This document shows positions 1 to 8,849 of a stretch of 64,000 nucleotides of DNA, piece by piece (the first letter of the stretch is position 1; each line of letters begins with the position of its first letter). The notes under the pieces are model-generated. The model was given only the letters and a program-made list of their open reading frames with translations, was not told where the DNA came from and made no database searches. The DNA comes from Paraburkholderia phenazinium (GTDB lineage Bacteria; Pseudomonadota; Gammaproteobacteria; Burkholderiales; Burkholderiaceae), in the NCBI RefSeq assembly GCF_900100735.1, contig NZ_FNCJ01000011.1, positions 124,001-188,000 on the forward strand, given 5' to 3'. A program made the position numbers and the translations under genes.

Positions 1-60
1 GCATGCACCATTTAAGTGCCCGCCGGGTCCTGCGCCGCGCGAGGAAAACACCGTCCGATC

Positions 61-894
61 ATGAAAGTCATCAGCTCGATCCACGAATTGCGCGACCAGT
101 TGCGCGGCCAGAACCGCACTGCGTTCGTCCCGACGATGGGCAATCTGCACGAGGGCCATCTGTCGTTGATGCGCCTCGCGCGCCAGCACGGCGACCCGGT
201 GGTGGCGAGCATTTTCGTCAACCGGCTGCAATTCGGGCCGAACGAGGATTTCGACAAGTATCCCCGCACGCTCGAAGCCGACATCGAGAAGCTGCAGAAA
301 GAGAACGTCTACGTGCTGTTCGCGCCGACCGAGCGCGATTTGTACCCGGAGCCGCAGGAATACCGCGTGCATCCGCCGCACGACCTGGGCGACATCCTCG
401 AGGGCGAATTCCGCCCGGGCTTCTTCCAGGGCGTGTGTACGGTGGTGATGAAGCTGATGTCGTGTGTGCAGCCGCGCGTCGCGGTGTTCGGCAAGAAGGA
501 TTACCAGCAACTGATGATCGTGCGCCAGATGTGCCAGCAGTTCGCGCTGCCGACCGAAATCATCGCCGCTGAAACCGTGCGCGACACCGACGGCCTCGCG
601 CTCAGCTCGCGCAACCGCTATCTGCAGGCAGCCGAGCGCGCCGAAGCGCCGAAGCTCGCGATCGAGCTGAACCGGGTGCGCGACGCGGTGCTGGCCGGCA
701 ACCGCGATTTCGCGGCAGTCGAGCGCGAAGCAATGGCCGCACTCGCCGCCCGCGGCTGGCAGCCCGACTACATCGCCGTGCGCAAGCGCTCGAACCTGCT
801 GCCGCCCACCGCGCAGGACACCGACGCCCCGCTCGTCGTGCTCGCCGCGGCCAAGCTGGGCGCCACGCGCCTCATCGACAACCTCGAAATCTGA
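61..894 (+). CDS. panC: Pantoate--beta-alanine ligase (pantothenate synthetase)
   Basis: PanC condenses pantoate with beta-alanine in the cytoplasm, using ATP, to make pantothenate. The 277-residue product has the family's normal length. It carries the HIGH-type nucleotide-binding motif in PTMGNLHEGH near residue 30, the FGKKDYQQL segment around residue 145 and the KMSKS-like LSSRNRYL near residue 185. The ATG at 61 fits the family N-terminus (MKVISSIHELRDQ); the in-frame ATG at 16 would add unrelated residues. panD, which supplies its beta-alanine, follows 60 bp downstream, so the two are probably co-transcribed. The promoter may lie outside the window. Confidence 0.96.
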   Translation: MKVISSIHELRDQLRGQNRTAFVPTMGNLHEGHLSLMRLARQHGDPVVASIFVNRLQFGPNEDFDKYPRTLEADIEKLQKENVYVLFAPTERDLYPEPQEYRVHPPHDLGDILEGEFRPGFFQGVCTVVMKLMSCVQPRVAVFGKKDYQQLMIVRQMCQQFALPTEIIAAETVRDTDGLALSSRNRYLQAAERAEAPKLAIELNRVRDAVLAGNRDFAAVEREAMAALAARGWQPDYIAVRKRSNLLPPTAQDTDAPLVVLAAAKLGATRLIDNLEI

Positions 895-954
895 CGCTCC
901 CGATCGCTCGGGAACGCGCCGCAACACCCCCAAAAGGACTCATAGGGAACGGTC

Positions 955-1341
955 ATGCAACGCCACATGCTGAAATCGAAGATTCATCGCGTCGCCGTCA
1001 CGCACTGCGAGCTGCACTACGAAGGCTCATGCGCGATCGACGAGAATCTGTTGGAAGCCGCGAATATCGTCGAGAACGAACGCATCGACATCTGGAACAT
1101 CAACAACGGCGAGCGGTTCTCGACCTACGCGATCAAAGGTGAGCGCGGCAGCGGCATGATCTCGCTGAACGGCTCGGCGGCGCGGCGCGCGCAACTGGGC
1201 GACCTGGTGATCATCGCGGCGTTTGCGATGGTGGAAGAAGCGGAATTGAAAGCGGGCTGGAAGCCGGATCTGGTGTTCGTCGACGACAACAACAAGATCA
1301 AGGGCAGCCGCGACCACGTGCCGACCCAGACCTGGACCTGA
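955..1341 (+). CDS. panD: Aspartate 1-decarboxylase (pyruvoyl enzyme)
   Basis: PanD decarboxylates L-aspartate to beta-alanine for PanC. The 128-residue product has the usual proenzyme length. It shows the self-cleavage site HYEGSCAID: with the start at 955 the Gly24-Ser25 bond falls at the canonical position, and Ser25 would become the pyruvoyl group. The conserved NGERFSTYAI and NGSAARRAQ segments are present. It lies directly downstream of panC in the same orientation, and the pair covers the beta-alanine branch of pantothenate synthesis. Confidence 0.96.
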   Translation: MQRHMLKSKIHRVAVTHCELHYEGSCAIDENLLEAANIVENERIDIWNINNGERFSTYAIKGERGSGMISLNGSAARRAQLGDLVIIAAFAMVEEAELKAGWKPDLVFVDDNNKIKGSRDHVPTQTWT

Positions 1342-1443
1342 AGTACCGCGGCGCGCCGGCAGCGCCGGAGCCAGACCCGCGGCGCGTCCGAAACCACATG
1401 GAGCGCGCCGCCGCAGGTCACATGGCTGCGCCCGCCGGCCCGC

Positions 1444-2085
1444 TTAAGCCTTAGGTTTGGGCTTGCGTTCGAGCCATTCGATGATCGGCTGCCACTGCTC
1501 CAGATCTTTCTCCACCCGGCTCTTCGCCACATCCCACAGCGTCAGGCCATGCGCCGCTAGCTGCACGTAGTTCTGCGTGTCGCGCAGGAAACCCAGCACG
1601 GGCAGCTTCAATCCCTCGACAAAGCGATGCAGTTGCTCCGCCGAGCGCGTGCGGGCATCGACCCGCATGCCCACCACACCGATTTCGATCCCACCCTTGC
1701 GCACCGCCTTCTCTTTGGCGAGCCGCTCGAGAAATTCCTGGGTGGCGAGAATATCGAACAGCGACGGCTGGAGCGGCACGATCACCTTATCCGCCAGATC
1801 CAGCGCAATGCCGAGCCGGTTGCCGTGCAAACCCGCCGGCGTATCGATCACAGCGTGCTCCAGCCCCTTGGGCGGCTTCGCGGGCGTTTCCTGGTCCACT
1901 TCCCAGACTTCGATCGGCGGCAGCGTGGCGGGCCGCAGTTCGAGCCACGCGTGGGCCGAATGCTGCTTGTCCAGATCCGCCAGTGCGACCCACTCGCCTG
2001 CCGCCGCGAAATAGCCGGCCAGATTGGTCGATAGCGTGCTCTTACCCACGCCGCCCTTCGGATTGGCCACCACGATTACCGTCAT
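1444..2085 (-). CDS. Orphan ParA/MinD-family ATPase
   Basis: The 213-residue protein begins with the deviant Walker A motif PKGGVGKST (residues 9-17) of ParA/MinD/Soj ATPases. It also has ALADLDKQHSAHAW (the switch/Walker A-prime region) and VIDTPAGLHG (Walker B). Proteins this short, without an N-terminal HTH, often position proteins or plasmids on the nucleoid. No parB or parS-like partner is visible: the neighbours are panD (convergent) and a thioesterase (divergent). The cargo therefore cannot be named. The family call is secure, the role open. Confidence 0.85.
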   Translation of the reverse strand: MTVIVVANPKGGVGKSTLSTNLAGYFAAAGEWVALADLDKQHSAHAWLELRPATLPPIEVWEVDQETPAKPPKGLEHAVIDTPAGLHGNRLGIALDLADKVIVPLQPSLFDILATQEFLERLAKEKAVRKGGIEIGVVGMRVDARTRSAEQLHRFVEGLKLPVLGFLRDTQNYVQLAAHGLTLWDVAKSRVEKDLEQWQPIIEWLERKPKPKA

Positions 2086-2252
2086 GAGTACTCCCGGGAA
2101 GATGGCTGGCGCCGCCAGCCGGTTTGCCGCGTCTAGTCTGAGATTGCGTCGACCCCGTCGATCCAGCCGTTGATAATATCGACAAATCCAGCCGGGTCGA
2201 AGCCCTGAAGGGCTATTTGGGGCGCGATTCTTACAAAAAGGAGCGAAATATC

Positions 2253-2672
2253 ATGAGCAAACTACGCACGGACTGCACGATCGACGCCCTTCATGAGCGC
2301 CAGCGGGGTCGCTTGCCCGACTTGTTGGGAGTGCGGGTGAGTGCGCTGGAACAGGGCTCGCTGACGGCGGAGCTGACCGTGCGGCCGGAGTTGCTGGCGC
2401 CTAACGGCTTTCTGCATGCGGCTACCGTGATCGGGCTCGCTGACACGGCGTGTGGTTACGCGTGTCTCGCGCATCTGCCCGACACGGCGCGCAATTTCAC
2501 CACGATCGAGCTGAAGAGCAACTTCCTCGGTACGTGCGTCGAAGGCACGATCCGGGCGGTTGCCAAGGGTGTGCATCTGGGGCGGACCACCCAGGTATGG
2601 GACGCTACCGTGTTCGATCCGAACGGCAAGACGATTGCGCTGTTCCGGTGTACGCAGATGGTGTTGGCGTGA
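2253..2672 (+). CDS. PaaI-family hotdog-fold thioesterase
   Basis: The 139-residue protein is the size of a single hotdog domain. It has the PaaI/YdiI-type pattern: LAPNGFLHAATVIGLADTAC around residues 47-66, where the N-G-x-x-H-x-G-like segment forms the active-site loop, followed by TIELKSNFLG and later TQVWDATVF. Members hydrolyse aryl- or acyl-CoA thioesters. The ATG at 2253 is chosen because the AAAAAGGAGCG Shine-Dalgarno at about 2235 sits correctly before it; the upstream in-frame ATG at 2217 lacks one. The substrate cannot be inferred from context. Confidence 0.85.
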   Translation: MSKLRTDCTIDALHERQRGRLPDLLGVRVSALEQGSLTAELTVRPELLAPNGFLHAATVIGLADTACGYACLAHLPDTARNFTTIELKSNFLGTCVEGTIRAVAKGVHLGRTTQVWDATVFDPNGKTIALFRCTQMVLA

Positions 2673-2744
2673 GGGATGAAGCGCTGTAGATTGCACAGCA
2701 GACGCTGTATAAAGCACAGCGCTGAATTCCGTGCTCGGTAAGGA

Positions 2745-3023
2745 ATGTGCAAGAAAGCGAATATCCGCGAGGACTCGAGGAAACTTAAGATCGAAAAGTG
2801 GGGCAATAGCCTTGCGCTACGCATTCCCGACCTCTACTTGCGCCACCTCGGCATCCAGCAAGGCGACCAGGTAAGAGTGAACCTGACGGTTGACGGCGGT
2901 ATCCATATTCGCGCCGCAGCGTGGAACCGGAGGGCTTTCGCGCGGGAACTGGAAGAGACTCGCCGGTCCCTGCCTATGACGATATCCGTCATCGAAGAAC
3001 TCCGACGCCCTGCACGCCGCTGA
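2745..3023 (+). CDS. AbrB/MazE/SpoVT-type DNA-binding protein, orphan antitoxin-like
   Basis: The 92-residue product contains a swapped-hairpin AbrB/MazE domain at about residues 13-60: KLKIEKWGNSLALRIPD followed by LGIQQGDQVRVNLTVDGGI. The KWGNSLALRIP core is typical of MazE-like antitoxins. No toxin gene follows: a terminator-like hairpin and the convergent doxX-type gene come next. It is therefore either a stand-alone regulator or an antitoxin that lost its partner. A GGTAAGG sequence precedes the ATG at normal spacing. Confidence 0.8.
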   Translation: MCKKANIREDSRKLKIEKWGNSLALRIPDLYLRHLGIQQGDQVRVNLTVDGGIHIRAAAWNRRAFARELEETRRSLPMTISVIEELRRPARR

Positions 3024-3032
3024 GCCGGCGAC

Positions 3033-3063
3033 AAACCCCTCCGGCCCACGTCCGAAGGGGTTT
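3033..3063. terminator. Hairpin between convergent genes
   Basis: AAACCCCTCCGG (3033-3044) pairs with CCGAAGGGGTTT (about 3052-3063) with one mismatch. The stem ends in T residues on the + strand and, read from the other strand, also in TTT. It lies between the AbrB-type gene and the convergent DoxX gene and probably terminates both. Confidence 0.6.
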
Positions 3064-3092
3064 CAATGTCAAATGCGCGTCAACGCGTTCCC

Positions 3093-3512
3093 TCAAGCCG
3101 CCACTGCCCGCGGCGCCTTCGCCCCGCTCAACGCTCCCACTCCCCCGCCGAGCAGCGCCTGCACCACCAGCGTCACCGCCCAGAAAGCCGGATATTCCCA
3201 GCCGCCGTTCGGCGACGCGAAGCCCCAGCCGTTATGCAGGTGAGCCGACATCGCGCCGAGCATGAACGGCAGCAGCACCAATGCAACCCAGCGCACCTGC
3301 ACGCCAAGCAGCAGCGCGATCCCGCCCGCCAGTTCGACAAAGGCCGTGAGATAGCCAAGCCAGCCCGGCAAACCCAGCGATTCGAAGAAATGCGCCGTAG
3401 CCGGCAGCGTGAAAACAAAAATCTTCTGCAGGCTGTGCGCGAGATACAAGACGCCTAGCGCGACGCGCAGGAGCGTGGCGGCGAGATCGGCCGAACGGTT
3501 CGAGTTCATCAA
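3093..3512 (-). CDS. DoxX-family integral membrane protein
   Basis: The 139-residue protein has about four hydrophobic segments. It shows the DoxX pattern LRVALGVLYLAHSLQKIF near the N-terminus, then FFESLGLPGWLGYLTAFVELAGGIALLLG. DoxX proteins are small inner-membrane proteins whose biochemical role is unsettled; some act with redox proteins. The gene stands alone between an AbrB-type gene (convergent) and the cobalamin region. Confidence 0.85.
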   Translation of the reverse strand: MMNSNRSADLAATLLRVALGVLYLAHSLQKIFVFTLPATAHFFESLGLPGWLGYLTAFVELAGGIALLLGVQVRWVALVLLPFMLGAMSAHLHNGWGFASPNGGWEYPAFWAVTLVVQALLGGGVGALSGAKAPRAVAA

Positions 3513-3661
3513 GAGTCCTTGTCAGTTGGGTGGGACGACGCACGCGCGCCGTCGATAGACCGGACTGTATTCGAACCGTGGAGTCGGAGAAACTGCTTTG
3601 CAGGCTTAGATTATTTCCTATCAGGAGTTAATCAATCGCCGCCAGATGAAAAACAGGCGAA

Positions 3662-5191
3662 TCAACCAATCGCCGCAAACAGCCTCGCCAGATCCAGATG
3701 CTCGGCCAGCGTATCGGCCAGCCGGTCCAGTGAGGCTTCACGCAGCGCCGGATAGTCGATCGTCCCGGCATCGTTCAAACCCGCCCATTCCAGCAGCGCA
3801 GCACAAGCCGCTGGCGTATCGAACAAGCTGTGCACGTAGGTAGCGAGAATTTGCCCATCGGGAGAAAGTGCGCCATCGGGCCGCTCCCCTCCCTCCGGCG
3901 TGACCAGCCGCAATGCCGGCGCAGCGAGAGCCGGGCCTTCAGTCTCGCCCATATGAATCTCGTAGCCGGCCACATCTGCCGCGCCCGGCAGCGCTAACCG
4001 ACCCGTCACGTTCTTCAGCGTCTTCTCTTGCGTCAAGGTCGTCGAGTAATCGAGCCAGCCAAGCCCCGCGACGCTTCCCGGCGCCCCTTCGACGCCATGC
4101 GGATCGGCCACTTCGCGCCCGAGCATCTGCATGCCGCCGCAAATGCCGATCACCTTGCCGCCGTAGCGCAGGTGACGTTGCAGCACCTGGTCCCAGCCTT
4201 GTGCGCGCAGAAACGCCAGATCGCCCTGCACGTTTTTCGAACCCGGCAGGATCATCAGGTCAGCCGCTGGTGGCGTCATACCGCTGCGCACGTAATGAAA
4301 ATCCACCTGCGGGTGCGAGCGCAGCGCGTCGAAATCGGTGTGATTGCTGATATGCGGCAACACCGGCACGACGACGCGCAAGGCCGTGCGCGCTTCGGCC
4401 CCAGCGGCCTGCGCGGCCCGCAGTTCGCGCGGCAACATGTCTTCGGCATCGAGCGTGAGGCCATGCAGATACGGCACCACGCCAAGCACCGGTTTGCCGG
4501 TCCGCTCTTCGAGCCAGTCGAGACCCGGCTGGAGCAGGCTGATATCGCCGCGAAACCGGTTAATGATGAAACCGCGCACGCGCGCCTGCTCGCTCGCCGA
4601 CAGGCACGCCAGCGTCCCGGTCAGATGCGCGAACACCCCGCCACGATCGATATCCGCGACCAGCACGACCGGGCAGTCGACCGCCTCCGCAAAACCCATG
4701 TTGGCGATATCGCGATCGCGCAGGTTGATCTCCGCGGGACTGCCCGCCCCTTCCACGAAGATCGTGTCGTAGCCGGCCTGCAGGCGCGCGTATGACGCCA
4801 GCACCGCTTCGAAGGCCACCGGCTTGTAGTCGTGATAGGCGCGCGCATCGAGATTCATGCGCGCCTTGCCGTGGATGATCACCTGGGCGCCGCGATCGCT
4901 GGTCGGCTTGAGCAGCACCGGGTTCAGATCGGTGTGCGCGGCGATGCCCGCCGCTACGGCCTGCAGAGCCTGGGCGCGGCCGATCTCGCCGCCGTCGACC
5001 GTCACCGCGCTGTTGAGCGCCATGTTCTGCGGCTTGAACGGCGCGACCCGCACGCCGGCGCGCCGCGCGAGTCGGCACAGGCCGGCCACGAGCGTGCTCT
5101 TGCCCGCATCGGAGGTCGTCCCCTGGATCATCAGCGTGCCGCGCGGTACGCGCATGCCGTCAGGCAAGTTCGAAGTCTTTACCGTCGTCAT
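3662..5191 (-). CDS. cobQ: Cobyric acid synthase (glutamine-hydrolysing)
   Basis: CobQ (CbiP in Salmonella naming) amidates side chains b, d, e and g of adenosylcobyrinic acid a,c-diamide using glutamine and ATP. The 509-residue protein has the N-terminal dethiobiotin-synthetase-like P-loop GTTSDAGKST (about residues 25-34), KPQNMALNSAV, and a C-terminal class I amidotransferase domain with the nucleophile Cys in VIGICGGMQMLG and the His in YVHSLFD. Length is normal. The start gives an N-terminal extension of about 20 residues before the conserved core. It is divergent from cobU. Confidence 0.95.
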   Translation of the reverse strand: MTTVKTSNLPDGMRVPRGTLMIQGTTSDAGKSTLVAGLCRLARRAGVRVAPFKPQNMALNSAVTVDGGEIGRAQALQAVAAGIAAHTDLNPVLLKPTSDRGAQVIIHGKARMNLDARAYHDYKPVAFEAVLASYARLQAGYDTIFVEGAGSPAEINLRDRDIANMGFAEAVDCPVVLVADIDRGGVFAHLTGTLACLSASEQARVRGFIINRFRGDISLLQPGLDWLEERTGKPVLGVVPYLHGLTLDAEDMLPRELRAAQAAGAEARTALRVVVPVLPHISNHTDFDALRSHPQVDFHYVRSGMTPPAADLMILPGSKNVQGDLAFLRAQGWDQVLQRHLRYGGKVIGICGGMQMLGREVADPHGVEGAPGSVAGLGWLDYSTTLTQEKTLKNVTGRLALPGAADVAGYEIHMGETEGPALAAPALRLVTPEGGERPDGALSPDGQILATYVHSLFDTPAACAALLEWAGLNDAGTIDYPALREASLDRLADTLAEHLDLARLFAAIG

Positions 5192-5256
5192 GAAACAGAG
5201 GGCCGGGCCGGTTGATGGAAGCCGGCATTATCCCATCGCCCCGGTACAATCACGCG

Positions 5257-5805
5257 ATGATTCCCCGCGACCTCACCTTCGTTCTCGGCGGCGCCCGCTC
5301 AGGCAAGAGCGTGCATGCCGAACAACTCGCAAGCGACAGCGCGCGGCCCGTCACCTATATCGCCACTGCGCAGCGCGCGGGCGACGAGGAATTCGCCGCC
5401 CGGATCGCCCACCATCGCGCGCGGCGGCCGGCGCACTGGCAATTGCTCGAAGCCTCGATCGACCTCGCCGGGGCCGTCGCGCAAGCCGACGCGCCTGACC
5501 ACTGCATCCTGATCGACTGCCTGACGCTGTGGCTCGCCAACCTGCTATGCCCGGCGGATGGGACCGCACCTAGCGACGACTATCTCGCGCGCCTCGCCGC
5601 GTTCGAAGCCGCGCTCGGTTCGGCTCAAGGCAAGATCATCGTCGTCAGCAACGAGATCGGCTTGGGCGTCGTGCCACTCGGCGCAGCGACGCGTCTATAC
5701 GTCGATGAACTCGGGCGTCTCAATCAGCGCATCGCCGCATTGAGCACTCAGGTCACGATGATGGTCGCGGGGCTGCCGCTCGCGCTCAAGTCCGCGAGCC
5801 GCTAG
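5257..5805 (+). CDS. cobU: Adenosylcobinamide kinase / adenosylcobinamide-phosphate guanylyltransferase
   Basis: CobU (CobP) phosphorylates adenosylcobinamide and transfers GMP to it, activating it for nucleotide-loop assembly. The 182-residue protein begins with the P-loop GGARSGKSVHAE (about residues 10-21) and has ILIDCLTLWLANLL and VVSNEIGLGVVPL, all family hallmarks. The ATG at 5257 matches family starts. A TACAAT hexamer at 5245-5250 ends six bases before it, so a leaderless or very short-leader transcript is possible, although no good -35 is visible. cbiB begins 2 bp after its stop. Confidence 0.94.
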   Translation: MIPRDLTFVLGGARSGKSVHAEQLASDSARPVTYIATAQRAGDEEFAARIAHHRARRPAHWQLLEASIDLAGAVAQADAPDHCILIDCLTLWLANLLCPADGTAPSDDYLARLAAFEAALGSAQGKIIVVSNEIGLGVVPLGAATRLYVDELGRLNQRIAALSTQVTMMVAGLPLALKSASR

Positions 5806-5807
5806 TC

Positions 5808-6743
5808 GTGCTGTCCTTACCCCTGATCGCCACCCTCGCGACCGCCGGTGTCGCCGTCGACCGCTGGTTCGGCGAGCCGCGCACCGCCCATCCGCTGGTC
5901 GGCTTCGGCAAGCTCGCCATGCAGATCGAAGCGCGCCTGAACACCGGACGGCGCGGTCGGCTGCTGGGTATTGCCGCCTGGGCGCTCGCCGTGCTGCCGC
6001 CGGTGCTGATCGCGGCCTGGCTCGTTGCGGTGCTGCCGTTCGTGCTGGCCTGCGCGGTGCACGTCCTGCTGCTGTGGTTCGCGCTCGGCGCACGCAGCCT
6101 CAACGATCACATTGCGCCAATCGCTCGCGCGCTCGCTCAACGCAATCTCGCCGAGGCGCGCCTGCTGACCTCGCGCATCGTCTCGCGCGAAACCGCCCAT
6201 GCCGACGAGGCCGCGCTCTCGCGCGCCGCGGTCGAATCGGCGCTGGAAAACGGCAACGATGCGATCTTCGGCGCGCTGTTCTGGTTCGCCATTGCCGGTG
6301 GTCCAGGCGCGCTGGCGTTTCGCCTCGCCAACACGCTCGATGCCATGTGGGGCTATCGCACGCCGCGTTATCTGCGCTTCGGCTGGGCGGCCGCGCGCAT
6401 CGACGACGTGCTGAACTGGATTCCCGCGCGCCTGACAGCGGCGAGCTACGCGCTGCTAGGCGACACGCGCACTGCGTGGCGCTGCTGGCGCGACCAGGCG
6501 CCGCGCTGGGATAGCCCCAACGCGGGGCCGGTGATGGCCTCGGGCGCCGGCAGCCTGAACGTGCTGCTTGGCGGGTCGGCCGTCTATCACGGCGCGCTCG
6601 AAGCGCGCCCCACGCTCGGCGCCGGACAACCCGCCACTACCGCGCATATCGTCGCGGCGCTGCAGTTGGTCGAGCGCACGGTAATTCTGTGGCTCGCGGT
6701 GCTGATCGTGCTCGCCTTGTTAAGCGTCCCGTTCCATGGCTAA
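5808..6743 (+). CDS. cbiB: Adenosylcobinamide-phosphate synthase, membrane protein
   Basis: CbiB (CobD in Pseudomonas naming) joins aminopropanol phosphate to adenosylcobyric acid. The 311-residue protein is hydrophobic, with several membrane segments. It has the conserved VAVDRWFGEPRTAHPLVGFG near the N-terminus, ETAHADEAALSRAAVESALEN mid-protein and DAMWGYRTPRYLRFGW. The start is a GTG at 5808, two bases after the cobU stop. Its end overlaps cobD by 8 bp, indicating translational coupling. Confidence 0.94.
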   Translation: MLSLPLIATLATAGVAVDRWFGEPRTAHPLVGFGKLAMQIEARLNTGRRGRLLGIAAWALAVLPPVLIAAWLVAVLPFVLACAVHVLLLWFALGARSLNDHIAPIARALAQRNLAEARLLTSRIVSRETAHADEAALSRAAVESALENGNDAIFGALFWFAIAGGPGALAFRLANTLDAMWGYRTPRYLRFGWAAARIDDVLNWIPARLTAASYALLGDTRTAWRCWRDQAPRWDSPNAGPVMASGAGSLNVLLGGSAVYHGALEARPTLGAGQPATTAHIVAALQLVERTVILWLAVLIVLALLSVPFHG

Positions 6744-7779
6744 CACAATAGTTCGCAGCGTGGTCCACAGCGTCGTCCACGGCGGCAACCTGCATGAAGC
6801 GGCGCAGCGCTACGACATCCAGTACGCCCAGTGGCTCGACCTCTCGACCGGTATCAATCCGCACGGCTACCCAGTGCCACCGGTACCCGCCGACGCATGG
6901 CGCCGCCTGCCCGATGAGGGCGACGGCTTTGCCGCATGCGCCGCAGGCTACTACGGCGCCCCCTCTCCTCAGCATGTGCTGCCGGTCGCAGGCAGCCAGG
7001 CGGCGATCCGCTCGCTGCCTGCGCTGTTGCCGCGCGCGACGGTCGCCATTGCCCCGCTCACCTATAGCGAATACGCACCTGCGTTCGAGCGGGCCGGTCA
7101 TAGGATCGCGCCGCTCGACGTCTCATGCGACATGCTGCCCGACGAGGTCACGCACGCCGTCGTGGTCAATCCGAACAACCCGACTGCCCATCATCTGAGC
7201 GTAGACAAACTCCTGCAATGGCACGCGCAACTGGCGGCGCGCGGCGGCACGCTGCTGGTCGACGAAGCGTTTGCCGATGCGCTTCCTGCCGCATCGCTGG
7301 CTGGCTACGCCGATCGGCCAAGCCTCGTCGTGCTGCGTTCGCCGGGCAAGTTCTTCGGCCTCGCCGGTGTGCGCGCAGGTTTCGTGCTGAGCGACCCGGC
7401 GCTGCTCGACGGCTTGCGCGAAATACTCGGCGCGTGGACCGTCAGCGGTCCCGCCCGGCATGCTGTGAGCGCAGCCTTCAAGGATCTCGTGTGGCAAGGT
7501 CGGATGCGCGCACAGCTTGAAGCAGACAGCGCGCGCCTGACCGGACTGTTGCGGGCGCAACGTTTTTCGCCGCACAGCACACCGCTCTTTGCGTGGACCG
7601 ACGATCCGCGTGCCGCGGCGTTGCATCACCAACTGGCGTTGCGCGGCATCTGGACGCGTTTGTTTGCCGCCTCGGGAAGCGTGCGCTTCGGGCTGCCGGG
7701 CTCCGAGGAGGAATGGCGACGGTTCGAAGAAGGCCTGCGCGAAAGTATGAGCACCATCGATGCTGCACGTCCCGGCTGA
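6736..7779 (+). CDS. cobD: Threonine-phosphate decarboxylase (PLP-dependent)
   Basis: CobD (CobC in Pseudomonas naming) decarboxylates L-threonine O-3-phosphate to the aminopropanol phosphate used by CbiB, whose gene it overlaps by 8 bp. The 347-residue fold-type I PLP enzyme has WLDLSTGINPHGYP at the N-terminus, VVNPNNPTAHH, LLVDEAFAD and the lysine-bearing LRSPGKFFGLAGVRAGF. This is aminotransferase class I/II architecture with the CobD-specific STGINP motif. Confidence 0.93.
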   Translation: MANTIVRSVVHSVVHGGNLHEAAQRYDIQYAQWLDLSTGINPHGYPVPPVPADAWRRLPDEGDGFAACAAGYYGAPSPQHVLPVAGSQAAIRSLPALLPRATVAIAPLTYSEYAPAFERAGHRIAPLDVSCDMLPDEVTHAVVVNPNNPTAHHLSVDKLLQWHAQLAARGGTLLVDEAFADALPAASLAGYADRPSLVVLRSPGKFFGLAGVRAGFVLSDPALLDGLREILGAWTVSGPARHAVSAAFKDLVWQGRMRAQLEADSARLTGLLRAQRFSPHSTPLFAWTDDPRAAALHHQLALRGIWTRLFAASGSVRFGLPGSEEEWRRFEEGLRESMSTIDAARPG

Positions 7780-7834
7780 AGCCAACTACCCCATTCACCC
7801 TCCGCCTACTCGTCGCCGAGCGCCGGCCAGCCAC

Positions 7835-8782
7835 ATGACTCGACCCTCACGCTTCGCCTCGTTTTTCGCTTCGCGTTTCGTCTCGCTCATCTGCGCCACG
7901 CTCTTCGCCTGCGCTTTCGCGTCGACCGCACAGGCCACGGTCAGCGCGACCGACGACACCGGCGCCACCGTCACGCTCGCCGCCCCGGCCCAACGCGTGA
8001 TCAGCCTCGCGCCGCACGTGACCGAGTTGATCTACGCAGCGGGCGGCGGCGCAAAGCTGGTAGGAGCCGTGTCCTACAGCGACTACCCGCCGGCTGCGAA
8101 GCAGGTGCCGCGCGTCGGCGACAACAAGGCGCTCGACCTCGAACGCATCGTCGCGCTGAAACCCGATCTGATCGTGGTCTGGCGGCACGGCAATGCTCAA
8201 TCTCAACTCGAACGCCTGCGCGAGTTGCACATCGCGCTATTCTTCAGCGAGCCGCATCAACTGGATGACGTGGCGCTCACCCTGACCCGGCTTGGCACCC
8301 TGCTCGGCACGTCGGACACCGCAGATGCCGCCGCGACCGCATACCGCGAGGACATCGCACGGCTGCGCGCACGCTATGCAAGCCGGCCGCCTGTCAGCGT
8401 GTTCTATCAAGTGTGGGATCAACCGCTGATGACGCTCAACGGCACGCATATGATCAGCGACGTGATCACGCTATGCGGTGGCCGCAATGTGTTTGCCAAA
8501 CTCGAACCGCTGGTGCCGACGGTTTCGACCGAGGCGGTGCTTGCCGCCAACCCGGAGGCCATCGTGACCGCATCGGCAGGTGCCACCAAGCCCGATGCGC
8601 CGCTGGCGAAACTCGATGCATGGCGTGCGTGGCCGAGCGTCACGGCGGTGGCGCGCAACAACCTGTTCGCCATCGACGGCGATTTGATCGACCGTCCTGC
8701 ACCGCGGATCGCGCAAGGCGCCGCGCAATTATGTGAGGATCTGGAGGTGGCACGCTCGCGCAGGCCGGCCAACGCACAGTAA
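7835..8782 (+). CDS. btuF: Cobalamin-type ABC transporter periplasmic binding protein
   Basis: This is a 315-residue BtuF/FepB-class (cluster A-II) binding protein. A basic N-terminus and hydrophobic stretch (LICATLFACAFASTAQA) form a signal peptide with probable cleavage after AQA. The mature part starts with TVSATDDTGATVTLAAPAQRVISLAPHVTELIYAAG, typical of the family, and contains the ALDLERIVALKPDLIVVW segment. The ATG at 7835 is chosen because the in-frame ATG at 7760 would place 25 unrelated residues before the signal peptide. It would deliver corrinoids to the BtuCD genes encoded 3.5 kb away on the opposite strand. Confidence 0.85.
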   Translation: MTRPSRFASFFASRFVSLICATLFACAFASTAQATVSATDDTGATVTLAAPAQRVISLAPHVTELIYAAGGGAKLVGAVSYSDYPPAAKQVPRVGDNKALDLERIVALKPDLIVVWRHGNAQSQLERLRELHIALFFSEPHQLDDVALTLTRLGTLLGTSDTADAAATAYREDIARLRARYASRPPVSVFYQVWDQPLMTLNGTHMISDVITLCGGRNVFAKLEPLVPTVSTEAVLAANPEAIVTASAGATKPDAPLAKLDAWRAWPSVTAVARNNLFAIDGDLIDRPAPRIAQGAAQLCEDLEVARSRRPANAQ

Positions 8783-8849
8783 GAGTGAGCCGCGAGCAGC
8801 GGCGCGCTCACGTCAAGCGCACTAGCGATCAACTGATAACGCGAACCGC

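Noticed and set aside
5192..5256. Possible cobalamin riboswitch between cobQ and cobU, or upstream of btuC
   Set aside because: The gap before cobU is only 65 bp and neither it nor 13197-13809 contains a recognisable B12-box; a covariance search would settle it.
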